DNA of 24,109 nt from CAZYXZ01 sp964651395 (GTDB lineage: Bacteria > Actinomycetota > Actinomycetes > BP-191). The notes under the pieces are model-generated. The model did not search any database. It saw only the letters and a list, made by a program, of their open reading frames with translations, and was not told the origin of the DNA. The translations under genes and the position numbers were made by a program. Where the stretch lies: the NCBI GenBank assembly GCA_964651395.1, contig CAZYXZ010000049.1, positions 1 to 24,109 on the forward strand, in the 5' to 3' direction. Positions 1-7,770 of the stretch are shown here, in pieces; the stretch's first letter is position 1, and each line of letters begins with the position of its first letter.

Positions 1-386
<386 letters not shown>

Positions 387-388
387 CG

Positions 389-826
389 GTGCGCGGGGCG
401 GAGAAGGGCGTCGCGGGGGCGGGGGTCGCCGTCCTCGCGTTCGCGTTCCTGCCCGGCTTCGCGGTGCCGGAGGGGCCCTACAAGACGACGGAGTCGGTCC
501 TGTCGATGGGGGTCTCCGCCCGGATCGGCATCGGCCTGGCGCTGGCCGCCGCGCTGTGGGCCGCGCTCCGGCGTACCGGGCTGCGGCTGCCGCGGTTCAC
601 CGGAATCGAGGCCGAGCGGGTCGCGCTGGGGCTGAGCTCGTTCGGTCTGCTCGCGCTGCTCTACCGGATCATCGACCTGCCCAGCGGCGGCGGCGGTGTG
701 GCCGGGATCCCGCACTACGACTTCGACCGGCGGGCCGGTCTCTTCCTCGTCGTCGCGGCGAGCGCGATCCAGACGCTGTGCGCCTACCTGGCGTCGCGCG
801 AAGGGCGTGCGACAGTCGGGGCGTGA
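389..826 (+). CDS. Small four-helix membrane protein, unknown function
   Basis: A 145-residue protein with about four hydrophobic segments (roughly residues 8-26, 44-62, 79-96 and 117-136). No catalytic motif is visible and I do not recognise the family. The GTG start at 389 is two bases after the sucD stop, and its TGA is overlapped by the GTG of the next gene (GTGA at 823-826), so it is probably translated in an operon with both. In mycobacteria a small membrane protein also lies between sucD and perM, which supports a conserved position but not a function. The basic C-terminus (ASREGRATVGA) may be cytoplasmic. Confidence 0.75.
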   Translation: MRGAEKGVAGAGVAVLAFAFLPGFAVPEGPYKTTESVLSMGVSARIGIGLALAAALWAALRRTGLRLPRFTGIEAERVALGLSSFGLLALLYRIIDLPSGGGGVAGIPHYDFDRRAGLFLVVAASAIQTLCAYLASREGRATVGA

Positions 827-2048
827 CCCCGCCGACCGCCGTGACCGACCGGCCGCGCGCCGCGACGAAGCGCGCCGTGCCGGACCCGCGTCGTGAGCTG
901 GCCGGCGCACTGACCACGTCGGCCTTCCTCGCCGCCGGCAGCGCACTGGCCCTGCTCGAGTCGGTCGTCCTCGTCGCCTGGGCGACGGAGGGCCGGTCGG
1001 GCGCGGCGGCGGTCGACGCCGTACGGGCCGGCGGCCTGCTCTGGCTGGCCGGGCACCGCGTCCCGCTGGCCGTGACCGGCGGCCAGGTGGCCCTCGCCCC
1101 GCTCGGGGTCACGCTGCTCGTCGCGCTGCTGCTGGTCCGGGCGGGCGGCATCGCTGCGCACCGGCTCCGGCCGGAGGGTCCGCGCCGCGCGGCCGCGGTC
1201 GGCGCGCTGCTCGGCGTGCCGTACGCCGCGCTGCTGGTCGCCATGACCTGGTTCGCCGCACTGCCCGGCGCACGGCCGTCCCCGTGGGGTGCCCTGCTCG
1301 CAGGCTTGGTGCTCGGCGGCGGCTGTGGCGCAGCCGGCGCGGTTCGCGCGGTCGCTCCGGTACGCCGGGCGCTCCCGACGGGCGCCCGCGTGGTCGCCCG
1401 GTCCGCGGCCTGCGCGCTGGCCGTCGTCGTCGGTACCGGCGCGCTGGGCTTCGCGCTGTCGCTGCTGGTGCACCGCGACCGCGCGGCCGAGCTCGCGCGC
1501 GTGGTCCAGCCGGGCGCGTCCGGGGTCGTCGTCCTGCTGCTGCTCTGCCTGGTGCTCATCCCGAACGCGGTGCTGTGGTGCTCGGCGTACGCCCTGGGTC
1601 CGGGCTTCGCGCTGGGCGTCGGCACCGCGGTCGCGCCGTCCGGCGTACAGCTCGGCGCCGTGCCGTCGCTGCCACTGCTCGCGGTGCTCCCGGGCACCGG
1701 TGCGCCGCCACGCCTCTCGCTGCTGCTGCTGGCCGGCCCGGTGCTGGCCGGGTGGCTGGCCGGGCGCATGGTCGTGCGCGAGATCGAGCCGACGACACCG
1801 GTCACCGCCGCGGCATGGGCGGCTGCGGCCGGCCTGGCCACCGGGGTCGCGATGGCCGCGCTCGCGTGGTCGGCCGGCGGCTCGCTCGGCGNNNNNNNNN
1901 NGTGTGGAACTTCCTGCCGGCCGCGACCGGCACCCGCCTGGTCGCCATCGGGCCGCGTGCGCTGATGGTCGGACTTGCCGCCGCGGCCTGGGTAGGCGGC
2001 GTCGGCGCCGCCACCGCCGCCTACCGCACCTGGCGCGGCGTCACGTAG
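823..2048 (+). CDS. DUF6350 / PerM-like multi-pass membrane protein (interrupted by assembly gap)
   Basis: A long, strongly hydrophobic protein of Ala/Val/Leu/Gly helices that I read as the DUF6350 family, whose mycobacterial member PerM is a cell-division-related membrane protein encoded between sucD and purN. The GTG start at 823 overlaps the upstream stop. The N-terminal 356 codons run to base 1891, then ten N. After the gap the family-like C-terminus (RLVAIGPRALMVGLAAAAWVGG, split here as RLVAIGP and MVGLAAAAWVGG) continues in another frame to TAG 2046-2048. The frame shift coincides exactly with the N run, so it is best explained by a wrong gap length; a length of 2 mod 3 would restore the frame. 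Eight or more transmembrane segments are likely. The family call rests on context plus hydropathy. Confidence 0.75.
1892..1901. other. Assembly gap of 10 N inside the perM-like gene
   Basis: Ten consecutive N. The frame before the gap (one base into a codon at 1891) and after it (codon boundary at 1902) disagree for a 10-base gap, so 10 is a placeholder length. Flanking sequence is very GC-rich, a common cause of read drop-out. Confidence 0.99.
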
Positions 2049-2054
2049 CGCCGG

Positions 2055-2627
2055 CTAGCCGACGATCACCACCGTGCCGAGGATCTTGTCGGTCCAGTTC
2101 TGCTTCTTCGGGTCCCACAGCGGCCAGAGGTAGCCGAGGTAGCAGGCGAACGAGTCCACCTGGTGGACGATGATCCGCAACAGCGACATGCCCGCGCCGA
2201 CCGGCCGGCCGTCCTGCTCGCGCAGCAGCCGGATCCCGATCTGCTTCTTGCCGAAGGTCTGTCCGGTCGTGCCCTGCTGCACGTGCTGGTAGATGACCCA
2301 GCCCAGGGCGCCGACGATGCCCAGGAAGATGAGGATCCCGCCGGTGCCGCCACCGATGGCGGCGCCGAGCAGGACCGGGACCAGCGCGACGCCGGCCGCG
2401 ACCAGGCCGTCGAGCAGCGACGCGAGCACGCGCTGCCCCCAGCTGGCCAGCGGCGGGCCGGCCCACTGGCCCGGCGCCGGCGCGCCGTACTGCGGAGCGC
2501 CGTACCCGGGAGGGGGTGCGCCGTAGCCCGGTTGCGGTGCGCCGTAGCCGGGCGGCGGTGCGCCGTAGCTCGGCGGCGGTGGCGTGCCCTGGCCGTACGG
2601 GTCGTTCGGGTCTGGGGGCATGGTCAC
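2055..2627 (-). CDS. RDD-family membrane protein with Pro/Gly/Tyr-rich N-terminal tail
   Basis: A 190-residue protein with a cytoplasmic-type low-complexity tail (residues 1-57, repeats of YGAPxPG) followed by an RDD domain (about 60-190). The RDD signature is visible as Arg66 and Asp73 in QRVLASLLDGLVAAG, then GQTFGKKQIGIRLL (122-135) and NWTDKILGTVVIVG near the end. Hydrophobic segments lie at about 68-92 and 97-114, with a third at 158-171. RDD proteins have no single agreed function; some have been proposed as ion transporters. GTG 2627 is preferred over ATG 2621 because an AGGGAG ribosome site lies seven bases before it. The gene follows the DUF2752 gene by 22 bases on the same strand. 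Confidence 0.9.
   Translation of the reverse strand: MTMPPDPNDPYGQGTPPPPSYGAPPPGYGAPQPGYGAPPPGYGAPQYGAPAPGQWAGPPLASWGQRVLASLLDGLVAAGVALVPVLLGAAIGGGTGGILIFLGIVGALGWVIYQHVQQGTTGQTFGKKQIGIRLLREQDGRPVGAGMSLLRIIVHQVDSFACYLGYLWPLWDPKKQNWTDKILGTVVIVG
2469..2567 (-). repeat. Tandem 21-bp repeat coding YGAPxPG
   Basis: Four complete 7-residue units and one shortened 5-residue unit (YGAPPPG, YGAPQPG, YGAPPPG, YGAPQ, YGAPAPG; residues 21-53 of the RDD protein). The nucleotide repeat is also close to 21 bp periodic, so copy number may vary by slippage. Similar Pro-Gly-Tyr tails are common on actinobacterial membrane proteins. Confidence 0.85.
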
Positions 2628-2649
2628 GGGCGGTCTCCCTCGGTGTCGG

Positions 2650-2973
2650 TCAGAGCGGGACGAGATCGATCCGGGCGAGCTGCCAGAGCCAGCTCAGGGC
2701 CAGCAGCCCGGCCAGCGCGGCGCCGGGCAGCCGAAGGCCGGGGCGTCGACGTACGAGGAGCGGCGCCGCGACGAGCATCGCGGCGAGGAGCAGCACGACC
2801 GGGTTGGCCAGCACCGCGCCGACGACGTCGAGCCGACCGAGCCGGGTGGCCGCGGTGGTCGAGCCGCAGAGGGGGCACGGGATGCCGGTCAGCGACAGCA
2901 GCGGGCAGGCCAGCCGGGGGCCGGGGGAGTGCGCGAGCACGAGCGCGCCGGCCGCCCCGAGAGCGAGCCGCAT
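2650..2973 (-). CDS. DUF2752 small membrane protein
   Basis: A 107-residue protein carrying the DUF2752 hallmark: CPLLSLTGIPCPLCGSTTA, with the CxxC pair at Cys33/Cys36 and another Cys at 23, followed by hydrophobic helices at about 54-74 and 84-100; the N-terminus (2-15) is hydrophobic too. The function of the family is not established; the CxxC suggests metal binding or a redox pair, which is inference. The ATG at 2973 gives a protein of typical family size although no clear ribosome site precedes it. It is divergent from purN (105-base spacer) and probably co-transcribed with the RDD gene downstream. Confidence 0.82.
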   Translation of the reverse strand: MRLALGAAGALVLAHSPGPRLACPLLSLTGIPCPLCGSTTAATRLGRLDVVGAVLANPVVLLLAAMLVAAPLLVRRRPGLRLPGAALAGLLALSWLWQLARIDLVPL

Positions 2974-3023
2974 GCCGGACTCGGCGAGCGGGTGCTGGAG
3001 CGTGCGGGCGGCGGCGATGCGGC

Positions 3024-3029
3024 TATCGT
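3024..3029 (+). promoter_or_regulatory. Possible -10 element for purN
   Basis: TATCGT fits the TAnnnT pattern and would start transcription about 40 bases before the purN GTG, between purN and the divergent DUF2752 gene. No convincing -35 is seen at 16-18 bases upstream, so this is weak. Confidence 0.25.
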
Positions 3030-3078
3030 TGGCCGCCCGGCTGCACCGGGTCAAGCGATCTTGCTGGGAGGTCCATCC

Positions 3079-3678
3079 GTGTCCGCCCGCGTCGTGGTGC
3101 TGGTCTCGGGGGAGGGCACCAACCTGCAGGCCTTGCTCGACGCGACGGCCGACCCGGCGTACGGCGTCGAGGTGGTCGCCGTGGGCGCCGACCGCGAGGG
3201 GACGACGGGGGCGAAGCGGGCCGAGGCGGCCGGCGTACCCACCTTCGTCGTCCGGCTCGAAGACGCGCCCGACCGCGCCGAGTTCAACCGGCTGACCGAG
3301 GCGGCGATCGCGGCGTACGAGCCCGACCTCGTCGTCCTGGCCGGCTACATGAAGATCCTCGCCGCCCACGTGGTCGAGCGGTTCCCGATGGTCAACACCC
3401 ATCCGGCGCTCCTGCCGGCCTTCCCCGGCGCGCACGCGGTCCGCGACGCGCTCGAGCACGGCGCGCGGGTCACCGGGGTCACCGTCCACTTCGCCGACCC
3501 GGAGGTGGACAGCGGGCCGATCATCGCCCAGCGCGCGGTCGAGGTGCTCCCGGACGACGACGTGGCGTCGTTGCGCGAGAGGATCAAGTCGGTCGAGCGC
3601 GGGCTGCTCGTCGACACCGTCGGGCGCATGCTGCGCGACGGCTACCGGATCGAGGGACGAAAGGTGCTGCTCCCGTGA
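3079..3678 (+). CDS. purN: Phosphoribosylglycinamide formyltransferase 1
   Basis: A 199-residue GAR transformylase, which transfers the formyl group of 10-formyl-tetrahydrofolate to glycinamide ribonucleotide in purine synthesis. The phosphate-binding loop SGEGTNLQALLDA is near the N-terminus. The catalytic residues match the E. coli enzyme in position: Asn106 and His108 in NTHPALLPAFPG, and Asp144 in VDSGPIIAQ. The GTG start at 3079 is set by a GGAGG ribosome site seven bases upstream and by the family start (VVVLVSGEGTN). Its TGA (3676-3678) overlaps the purH start (GTGA), so the two are translationally coupled. Length is slightly shorter than E. coli PurN (212), as usual for actinobacteria. 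Confidence 0.97.
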   Translation: MSARVVVLVSGEGTNLQALLDATADPAYGVEVVAVGADREGTTGAKRAEAAGVPTFVVRLEDAPDRAEFNRLTEAAIAAYEPDLVVLAGYMKILAAHVVERFPMVNTHPALLPAFPGAHAVRDALEHGARVTGVTVHFADPEVDSGPIIAQRAVEVLPDDDVASLRERIKSVERGLLVDTVGRMLRDGYRIEGRKVLLP

Positions 3679-5246
3679 CCGCTGCCCCGAAGGACCCGCG
3701 CCCGATCCGGCGAGCGCTGATCAGCGTCTACGACAAGACCGGCCTGGAGGACCTCGCGCGCGGACTGGCCGAGGCCGGCGTCGAGATGGTGTCGACCGGC
3801 TCGACGGCGGCGCGCATCGCGGAGGCCGGCCTGCCGGTCACCGCGGTGAGCGACCTCACCGGGTTCCCCGAGTGCCTGGACGGTCGGGTCAAGACGCTGC
3901 ACCCGCGCGTCCATGCCGGCATCCTCGCCGACCTGCGCGAGGAGTCGCACGCGGCCGAGCTGGCCGACCTGGGCATCGCGCCGTTCGACCTCGTCGTGGT
4001 CAACCTCTACCCGTTCACGGCGACCGTCGCCTCCGGGGCCGCACCGGACGAGTGCGTCGAGCAGATCGACATCGGCGGCCCGACCATGGTGCGCGCCGCG
4101 GCGAAGAACCACCCGTCGGTGGCTGTCGTCGTCTCGCCGGACCGCTACGGCGAGGTGCTCGACGCCGTGCGCGGCGACGGCACGACGTTCGAGCAGCGCC
4201 GGGCGCTGGCCGCCGACGCGTTCGCGCACACGGCGGCGTACGTCGTCGCCGTCGCCTCGTGGTTCGCGTCGAGCTACGACGGGTCCCGGGCGCAGGACGG
4301 GTTCCCCGAGTTCCTCGCGGCGACCTGGCACCGCGCGGACGTGCTGCGCTACGGCGAGAACCCGCACCAGCGCGCGGCGCTCTACGTCAACGACGACCCG
4401 CGCCCGGGGCTCGCGCAGGCGGAGCAGCTGCACGGCAAGCAGATGTCCTACAACAACTACGTCGACACCGACGCGGCGCGCCGTGCGGCGTACGACTTCG
4501 CCGACCCGTGCGTCGCGATCATCAAGCACGCGAACCCCTGCGGCATCGCGCTCGGCAGCGACGTCGCCGACGCGCATCGGAAGGCGCACGCCTGCGACCC
4601 GGTGAGCGCCTTCGGCGGCGTGATCGCGGTGAACCGGCCGGTGTCCGTGGAGATGGCGAAGCAGGTCAGCGAGATCTTCACCGAGGTGATCGTCGCCCCC
4701 GAGTACGACGAGGGTGCCGTCGAGGTGCTGGCCGGCAAGCCGAGCATCCGGATCCTGCGCTGTGTCGGCGTGCCACCCGGTCCGCGCATCGAGCTGCGGC
4801 CGATCGCGGGCGGGCTGCTGCTGCAGACCGCGGATACCTTCGCCGACGGCGACGACCCGGCGACCTGGACCGCGCAGACCGACGTGCTGGCCGACGAGGA
4901 CACGATGCGCGACCTGGCCTTCGCCTGGCGCGCCTGCCGCTCGGTGCGGTCCAACGCCATCCTGCTGGCCAGCGGCGGGGCGACCGTCGGGGTCGGGATG
5001 GGGCAGGTCAACCGAGTTGATGCCGCCCGACTCGCCGTATCCAGGGCAGGTGACCGAGCCAAGGGAGCAGTGGGAGCCAGCGACGCGTTCTTCCCGTTCG
5101 CCGACGGCTTCGAGGTGCTCGCCGAGGCGGGCGTGCGCGCCGTCGTGGAGCCCGGTGGCTCGGTCCGCGACGCCGAGGTGGTCGAGGCAGCGCAGAAGGC
5201 CGGCGTCGCGCTCTACTTCACGGGCACGCGACACTTCGCGCACTAG
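3675..5246 (+). CDS. purH: Bifunctional AICAR formyltransferase / IMP cyclohydrolase
   Basis: A 523-residue protein that performs the last two steps of IMP synthesis: formylation of AICAR with 10-formyl-tetrahydrofolate, then ring closure. The N-terminal MGS-like cyclohydrolase domain (about 1-150) shows ISVYDKTGLEDLA, VSTGSTAARIAEAG and GRVKTLHPRVHAGILA. The C-terminal transformylase domain (about 150-460 and beyond) shows RYGENPHQRAALY, the catalytic Lys284-His285 in IIKHANPCGIA, ACDPVSAFGGVIA, and NAILLASGGATVGVGMGQVNRVD. The GTG start overlaps the purN stop by four bases. One oddity: codons 447-468 use A/T-ending codons far more than the rest of the gene although the encoded residues are the conserved family ones (see findings). 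Confidence 0.97.
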   Translation: MTAAPKDPRPIRRALISVYDKTGLEDLARGLAEAGVEMVSTGSTAARIAEAGLPVTAVSDLTGFPECLDGRVKTLHPRVHAGILADLREESHAAELADLGIAPFDLVVVNLYPFTATVASGAAPDECVEQIDIGGPTMVRAAAKNHPSVAVVVSPDRYGEVLDAVRGDGTTFEQRRALAADAFAHTAAYVVAVASWFASSYDGSRAQDGFPEFLAATWHRADVLRYGENPHQRAALYVNDDPRPGLAQAEQLHGKQMSYNNYVDTDAARRAAYDFADPCVAIIKHANPCGIALGSDVADAHRKAHACDPVSAFGGVIAVNRPVSVEMAKQVSEIFTEVIVAPEYDEGAVEVLAGKPSIRILRCVGVPPGPRIELRPIAGGLLLQTADTFADGDDPATWTAQTDVLADEDTMRDLAFAWRACRSVRSNAILLASGGATVGVGMGQVNRVDAARLAVSRAGDRAKGAVGASDAFFPFADGFEVLAEAGVRAVVEPGGSVRDAEVVEAAQKAGVALYFTGTRHFAH

Positions 5247-5266
5247 CCGCGCGCGCAGGCAGGACT

Positions 5267-5281
5267 TCGCGGGGGCCGCGA
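5267..5281 (+). terminator. Small GC hairpin after purH
   Basis: TCGCGG and CCGCGA form a perfect 6-bp inverted repeat with a GGG loop in the 48-base spacer between purH and the carboxypeptidase gene. There is no T-run after it, so it may be a weak terminator or just GC-rich noise. Confidence 0.25.
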
Positions 5282-5294
5282 GAACCTTCCGCGG

Positions 5295-6899
5295 ATGAAG
5301 CGTCTCGTCGCCGCCCTCGCCCTCGGGCTCGTCGCCACCGTGCTGCCGCTCGCGTCGGAGAGCACGACACCGGCGAGCCAGCCCCTTCCGGTCGCGCTCG
5401 TGCGCACCCCGACTGCGGCCCAGGCCGGCTACGTCGCGCAGTACTTCGACGAGACCCACCGGCGCGTTCCGGGCTTCGTCGAGGTGGTCCTCTGGCCGGG
5501 CGATGCCGCGCGGCTGCGCGCTGACGGCTTCGAGTTCGCGATCACCACTCCCGACCTGCGCACCGACGCGGCGGCGCAGCCGACCAAGGCCGCCGCGCCG
5601 GTCGCCCTGCCCGGTCCCGACCGCGACGACTATCGCGCGCTCGGCGACTACGAGAAGGAGATGCGCGACCTCGCCGAGGCCCACCCGGGACTCGTGCGGC
5701 TGCTCACGCTGCGCAACAAGAGCCTCGAGGGCCGCTCGGTCTACGGCGTCGAGATCGCGGCGGGCGTCGGCAAGGTCGACGGGCGCCCGACGTACCTGGT
5801 CGACGGCGTCCACCACGCCCGCGAGTGGCCGTCCGGCGAGTTCCCGATGATCTTCGCCCACTCGCTCGTCGAGGACTACGTCAAGAACGACAAGGCGACC
5901 CGGTCCCTGCTGTCGAAGCTACGGGTGATCATCGTCCCGGTCGTCAACGTCGACGGCTTCGTCTTCTCCCGCGACTTCCCGGTCGACGTGGACACCATCG
6001 CGGTGGGTCTCGGTTCCTACTGGCGCAAGAACAAGCGATCGGTCAGCGGCCAGACCGTCGGCGGCGTGAACCCGGACGCCTACGGCGTGGACCCCAACCG
6101 CAACTACGCCTTCATGTGGGGCGACGACCAGGGCGGGTCCTCCGACGCCGCCTTCGCGGAGAACAACCGCGGCGCCGGTCCGCTCTCCGAGCCCGAGGCG
6201 CAGAACATCGCCGACCTGCTGCTGACCCGGCCGATCGCGGGGCTGATCACCAACCACACGTTCGGCAACCTGGTCATGCACCCGTGGGGATGGACGGACG
6301 CGGACACGGCCGACGAGGCGCTGTTCGTCAGTGTCGGGGAGCGGCTCGCGGACACGCTCGGCGACTACCAGAACATCAAGGCGATCGAGCTCTACATCAC
6401 CTCGGGCGGCAGCCGCGACTGGGCCTACGGCGCGGTCGGCACGCTGCCGTACACGTTCGAGCACGGCAACGAGTTCCACCCGGCGTACGGCGCGGGTGTG
6501 GGCGAGAGGCAGGGTGACGTGCTCCGCGCGTTCCGGATCATGGCCGACGTCGCCGCAGACGCCCGGCACCATGCCGTGGTCGCCGGCCGCGTGGTCGACC
6601 GGGCCGGCCGTCCGGTCCGCGCGACGCTGACGCTGCGCAAGACCGTGAGTGTGCCGCTCTGGCCGGGCAACCCGTCGAGCAACGACGCGATGACCCACCA
6701 GCTGCGCTGGAAGAGCGCGGCCGACGCGAAGGGTCTGTTCGCCTGGCACGTGCCGCCGAGCGTCCGGCCGCAGATCGGCGCGGCCGGCGCCCGGGAGTCC
6801 TTCCTGCTCGACGTCGCGGCGGGCGGCAAGGTGCGCACCATCAAGGTGACGGTGCGTCGCGGCCAGCGGCTCGACCTCGGCACCATCCGGCTCCCGTAG
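5295..6899 (+). CDS. Secreted M14 zinc carboxypeptidase with C-terminal regulatory-like domain
   Basis: A 534-residue secreted metallopeptidase expected to remove C-terminal amino acids from peptides outside the cell. Residues 1 to about 28 look like a Sec signal peptide (KR, then a hydrophobic stretch). A prodomain-like region (about 30-110) precedes the M14 catalytic domain (about 115-415). The zinc ligands are His174 and Glu177 (HHARE) and His321 (NHTFG); substrate-binding DPNRN has Asn268-Arg269-Asn270; the YITSGGSRDWAYG segment follows; the catalytic Glu is probably Glu389 in YTFEHGNE. Residues about 430-534 resemble a beta-sandwich carboxypeptidase regulatory-like domain. No clear ribosome site precedes ATG 5295. 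It sits between purH and folD without an obvious metabolic link. Confidence 0.92.
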   Translation: MKRLVAALALGLVATVLPLASESTTPASQPLPVALVRTPTAAQAGYVAQYFDETHRRVPGFVEVVLWPGDAARLRADGFEFAITTPDLRTDAAAQPTKAAAPVALPGPDRDDYRALGDYEKEMRDLAEAHPGLVRLLTLRNKSLEGRSVYGVEIAAGVGKVDGRPTYLVDGVHHAREWPSGEFPMIFAHSLVEDYVKNDKATRSLLSKLRVIIVPVVNVDGFVFSRDFPVDVDTIAVGLGSYWRKNKRSVSGQTVGGVNPDAYGVDPNRNYAFMWGDDQGGSSDAAFAENNRGAGPLSEPEAQNIADLLLTRPIAGLITNHTFGNLVMHPWGWTDADTADEALFVSVGERLADTLGDYQNIKAIELYITSGGSRDWAYGAVGTLPYTFEHGNEFHPAYGAGVGERQGDVLRAFRIMADVAADARHHAVVAGRVVDRAGRPVRATLTLRKTVSVPLWPGNPSSNDAMTHQLRWKSAADAKGLFAWHVPPSVRPQIGAAGARESFLLDVAAGGKVRTIKVTVRRGQRLDLGTIRLP

Positions 6900-6902
6900 T
6901 CT
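6897..6902 (+). promoter_or_regulatory. Possible -10 of a leaderless folD promoter
   Basis: TAGTCT fits TAnnnT, overlaps the stop codon of the carboxypeptidase gene and ends seven bases before the folD ATG, the spacing expected if transcription starts at the ATG itself. No ribosome binding site is visible before folD, which agrees with a leaderless transcript. No clear -35. Confidence 0.45.
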
Positions 6903-6909
6903 CACCCGC

Positions 6910-7770
6910 ATGACGGCGACGATCCTCGACGGCAAGGCGACCTCGGCGACGATCCGGGCCGAGCTGGCCGAGCGCGTGGCGAAGCTGGCCACCGACGGCG
7001 TGGTGCCCGGCCTGGCCACGGTGCTGGTCGGCGACGACGGGCCGAGCCACACGTACGTCAACCTCAAGCACAAGGCGTGCGCCGAGATCGGGATGCACTC
7101 CCGCCGGGTCGAGCTCGCCGAGGACGCCACGCAGGCCACGGTCGAGGCCGCCGTGCGCGAGCTCAACGCGGACCCGGCGATCCACGGCTTCCTCATCCAG
7201 CTGCCGCTGCCCCGCGGCCTGGACTCCGGACGGCTGCTCGAGCTGGTCGACCCGGCGAAGGACGCCGACGGTCTGCACCCGACCAACCTGGGCCGGCTCG
7301 TGCTCCAGGAGCCCGGACCGTTGCCGGCGACGCCGCACGCGTGCGTCGTCCTGCTCGAGCGCTACGGCGTGCCGATCGCCGGCGCCGAGGTGTGCGTCGT
7401 CGGGCGCGGCGTCACCGTAGGGCGCCCGCTGGGCCTGTTGCTGTCCCGCAAGGCGAGCAACGGCAACGCCACCGTCACGCAGTGCCACACAGGGACGAAG
7501 GACATCGCGGAGCACACCCGCCGGGCCGACATCGTCATCGCGGCGGTCGGCGTACCCGGCCTGCTCACGGCCGACATGGTGCGACCAGGCGCCGCGGTGC
7601 TCGACATCGGGACGACCCGGGTGGACGGCATGACGGTCGGGGACGTGGCGGCGGAGGTGCGCGACGTGGCCGGCTACCTGGCACCGATCCCCGGCGGCGT
7701 CGGCCCGATGACGATCGCGATGCTGCTGACGAACGTCGTCGAAGCCGCGGAGCGCTTCGCGGCGAACTAG
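6910..7770 (+). CDS. folD: Methylenetetrahydrofolate dehydrogenase / methenyltetrahydrofolate cyclohydrolase
   Basis: A 286-residue bifunctional FolD, which converts 5,10-methylene-THF to 10-formyl-THF with NADP and thereby feeds the PurN and PurH reactions encoded just upstream. Catalytic residues of the family are present: Tyr49 and Lys53 in TYVNLKHKAC, Gln97 in FLIQLPLP, Asp120 in KDADGLHP. The dinucleotide-binding motif is GRGVTVGRP (165-173), and the C-terminal family motif is PIPGGVGPMTIAMLL. ATG 6910 is 10 bases after the preceding stop and has no ribosome site, so it may be leaderless. The stop codon overlaps that of the convergent FHA gene in a shared CTAG (7767-7770). Confidence 0.97.
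   Translation: MTATILDGKATSATIRAELAERVAKLATDGVVPGLATVLVGDDGPSHTYVNLKHKACAEIGMHSRRVELAEDATQATVEAAVRELNADPAIHGFLIQLPLPRGLDSGRLLELVDPAKDADGLHPTNLGRLVLQEPGPLPATPHACVVLLERYGVPIAGAEVCVVGRGVTVGRPLGLLLSRKASNGNATVTQCHTGTKDIAEHTRRADIVIAAVGVPGLLTADMVRPGAAVLDIGTTRVDGMTVGDVAAEVRDVAGYLAPIPGGVGPMTIAMLLTNVVEAAERFAAN

Noticed and set aside
2974..3078. Purine- or folate-type riboswitch before purN
   Set aside because: The spacer is 105 bases, shared with a divergent gene, and no conserved aptamer pairing could be recognised.
3642..5861. A 739-codon open frame on the minus strand opposite purH
   Set aside because: It is the mirror of a GC-rich coding strand; composition is Arg/Ala/Gly/Val/Asp-rich without domains, and purH on the other strand is certain.
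5919..7286. 455-codon minus-strand frame opposite the carboxypeptidase and folD
   Set aside because: Shadow of two well-supported genes; no recognisable domain.
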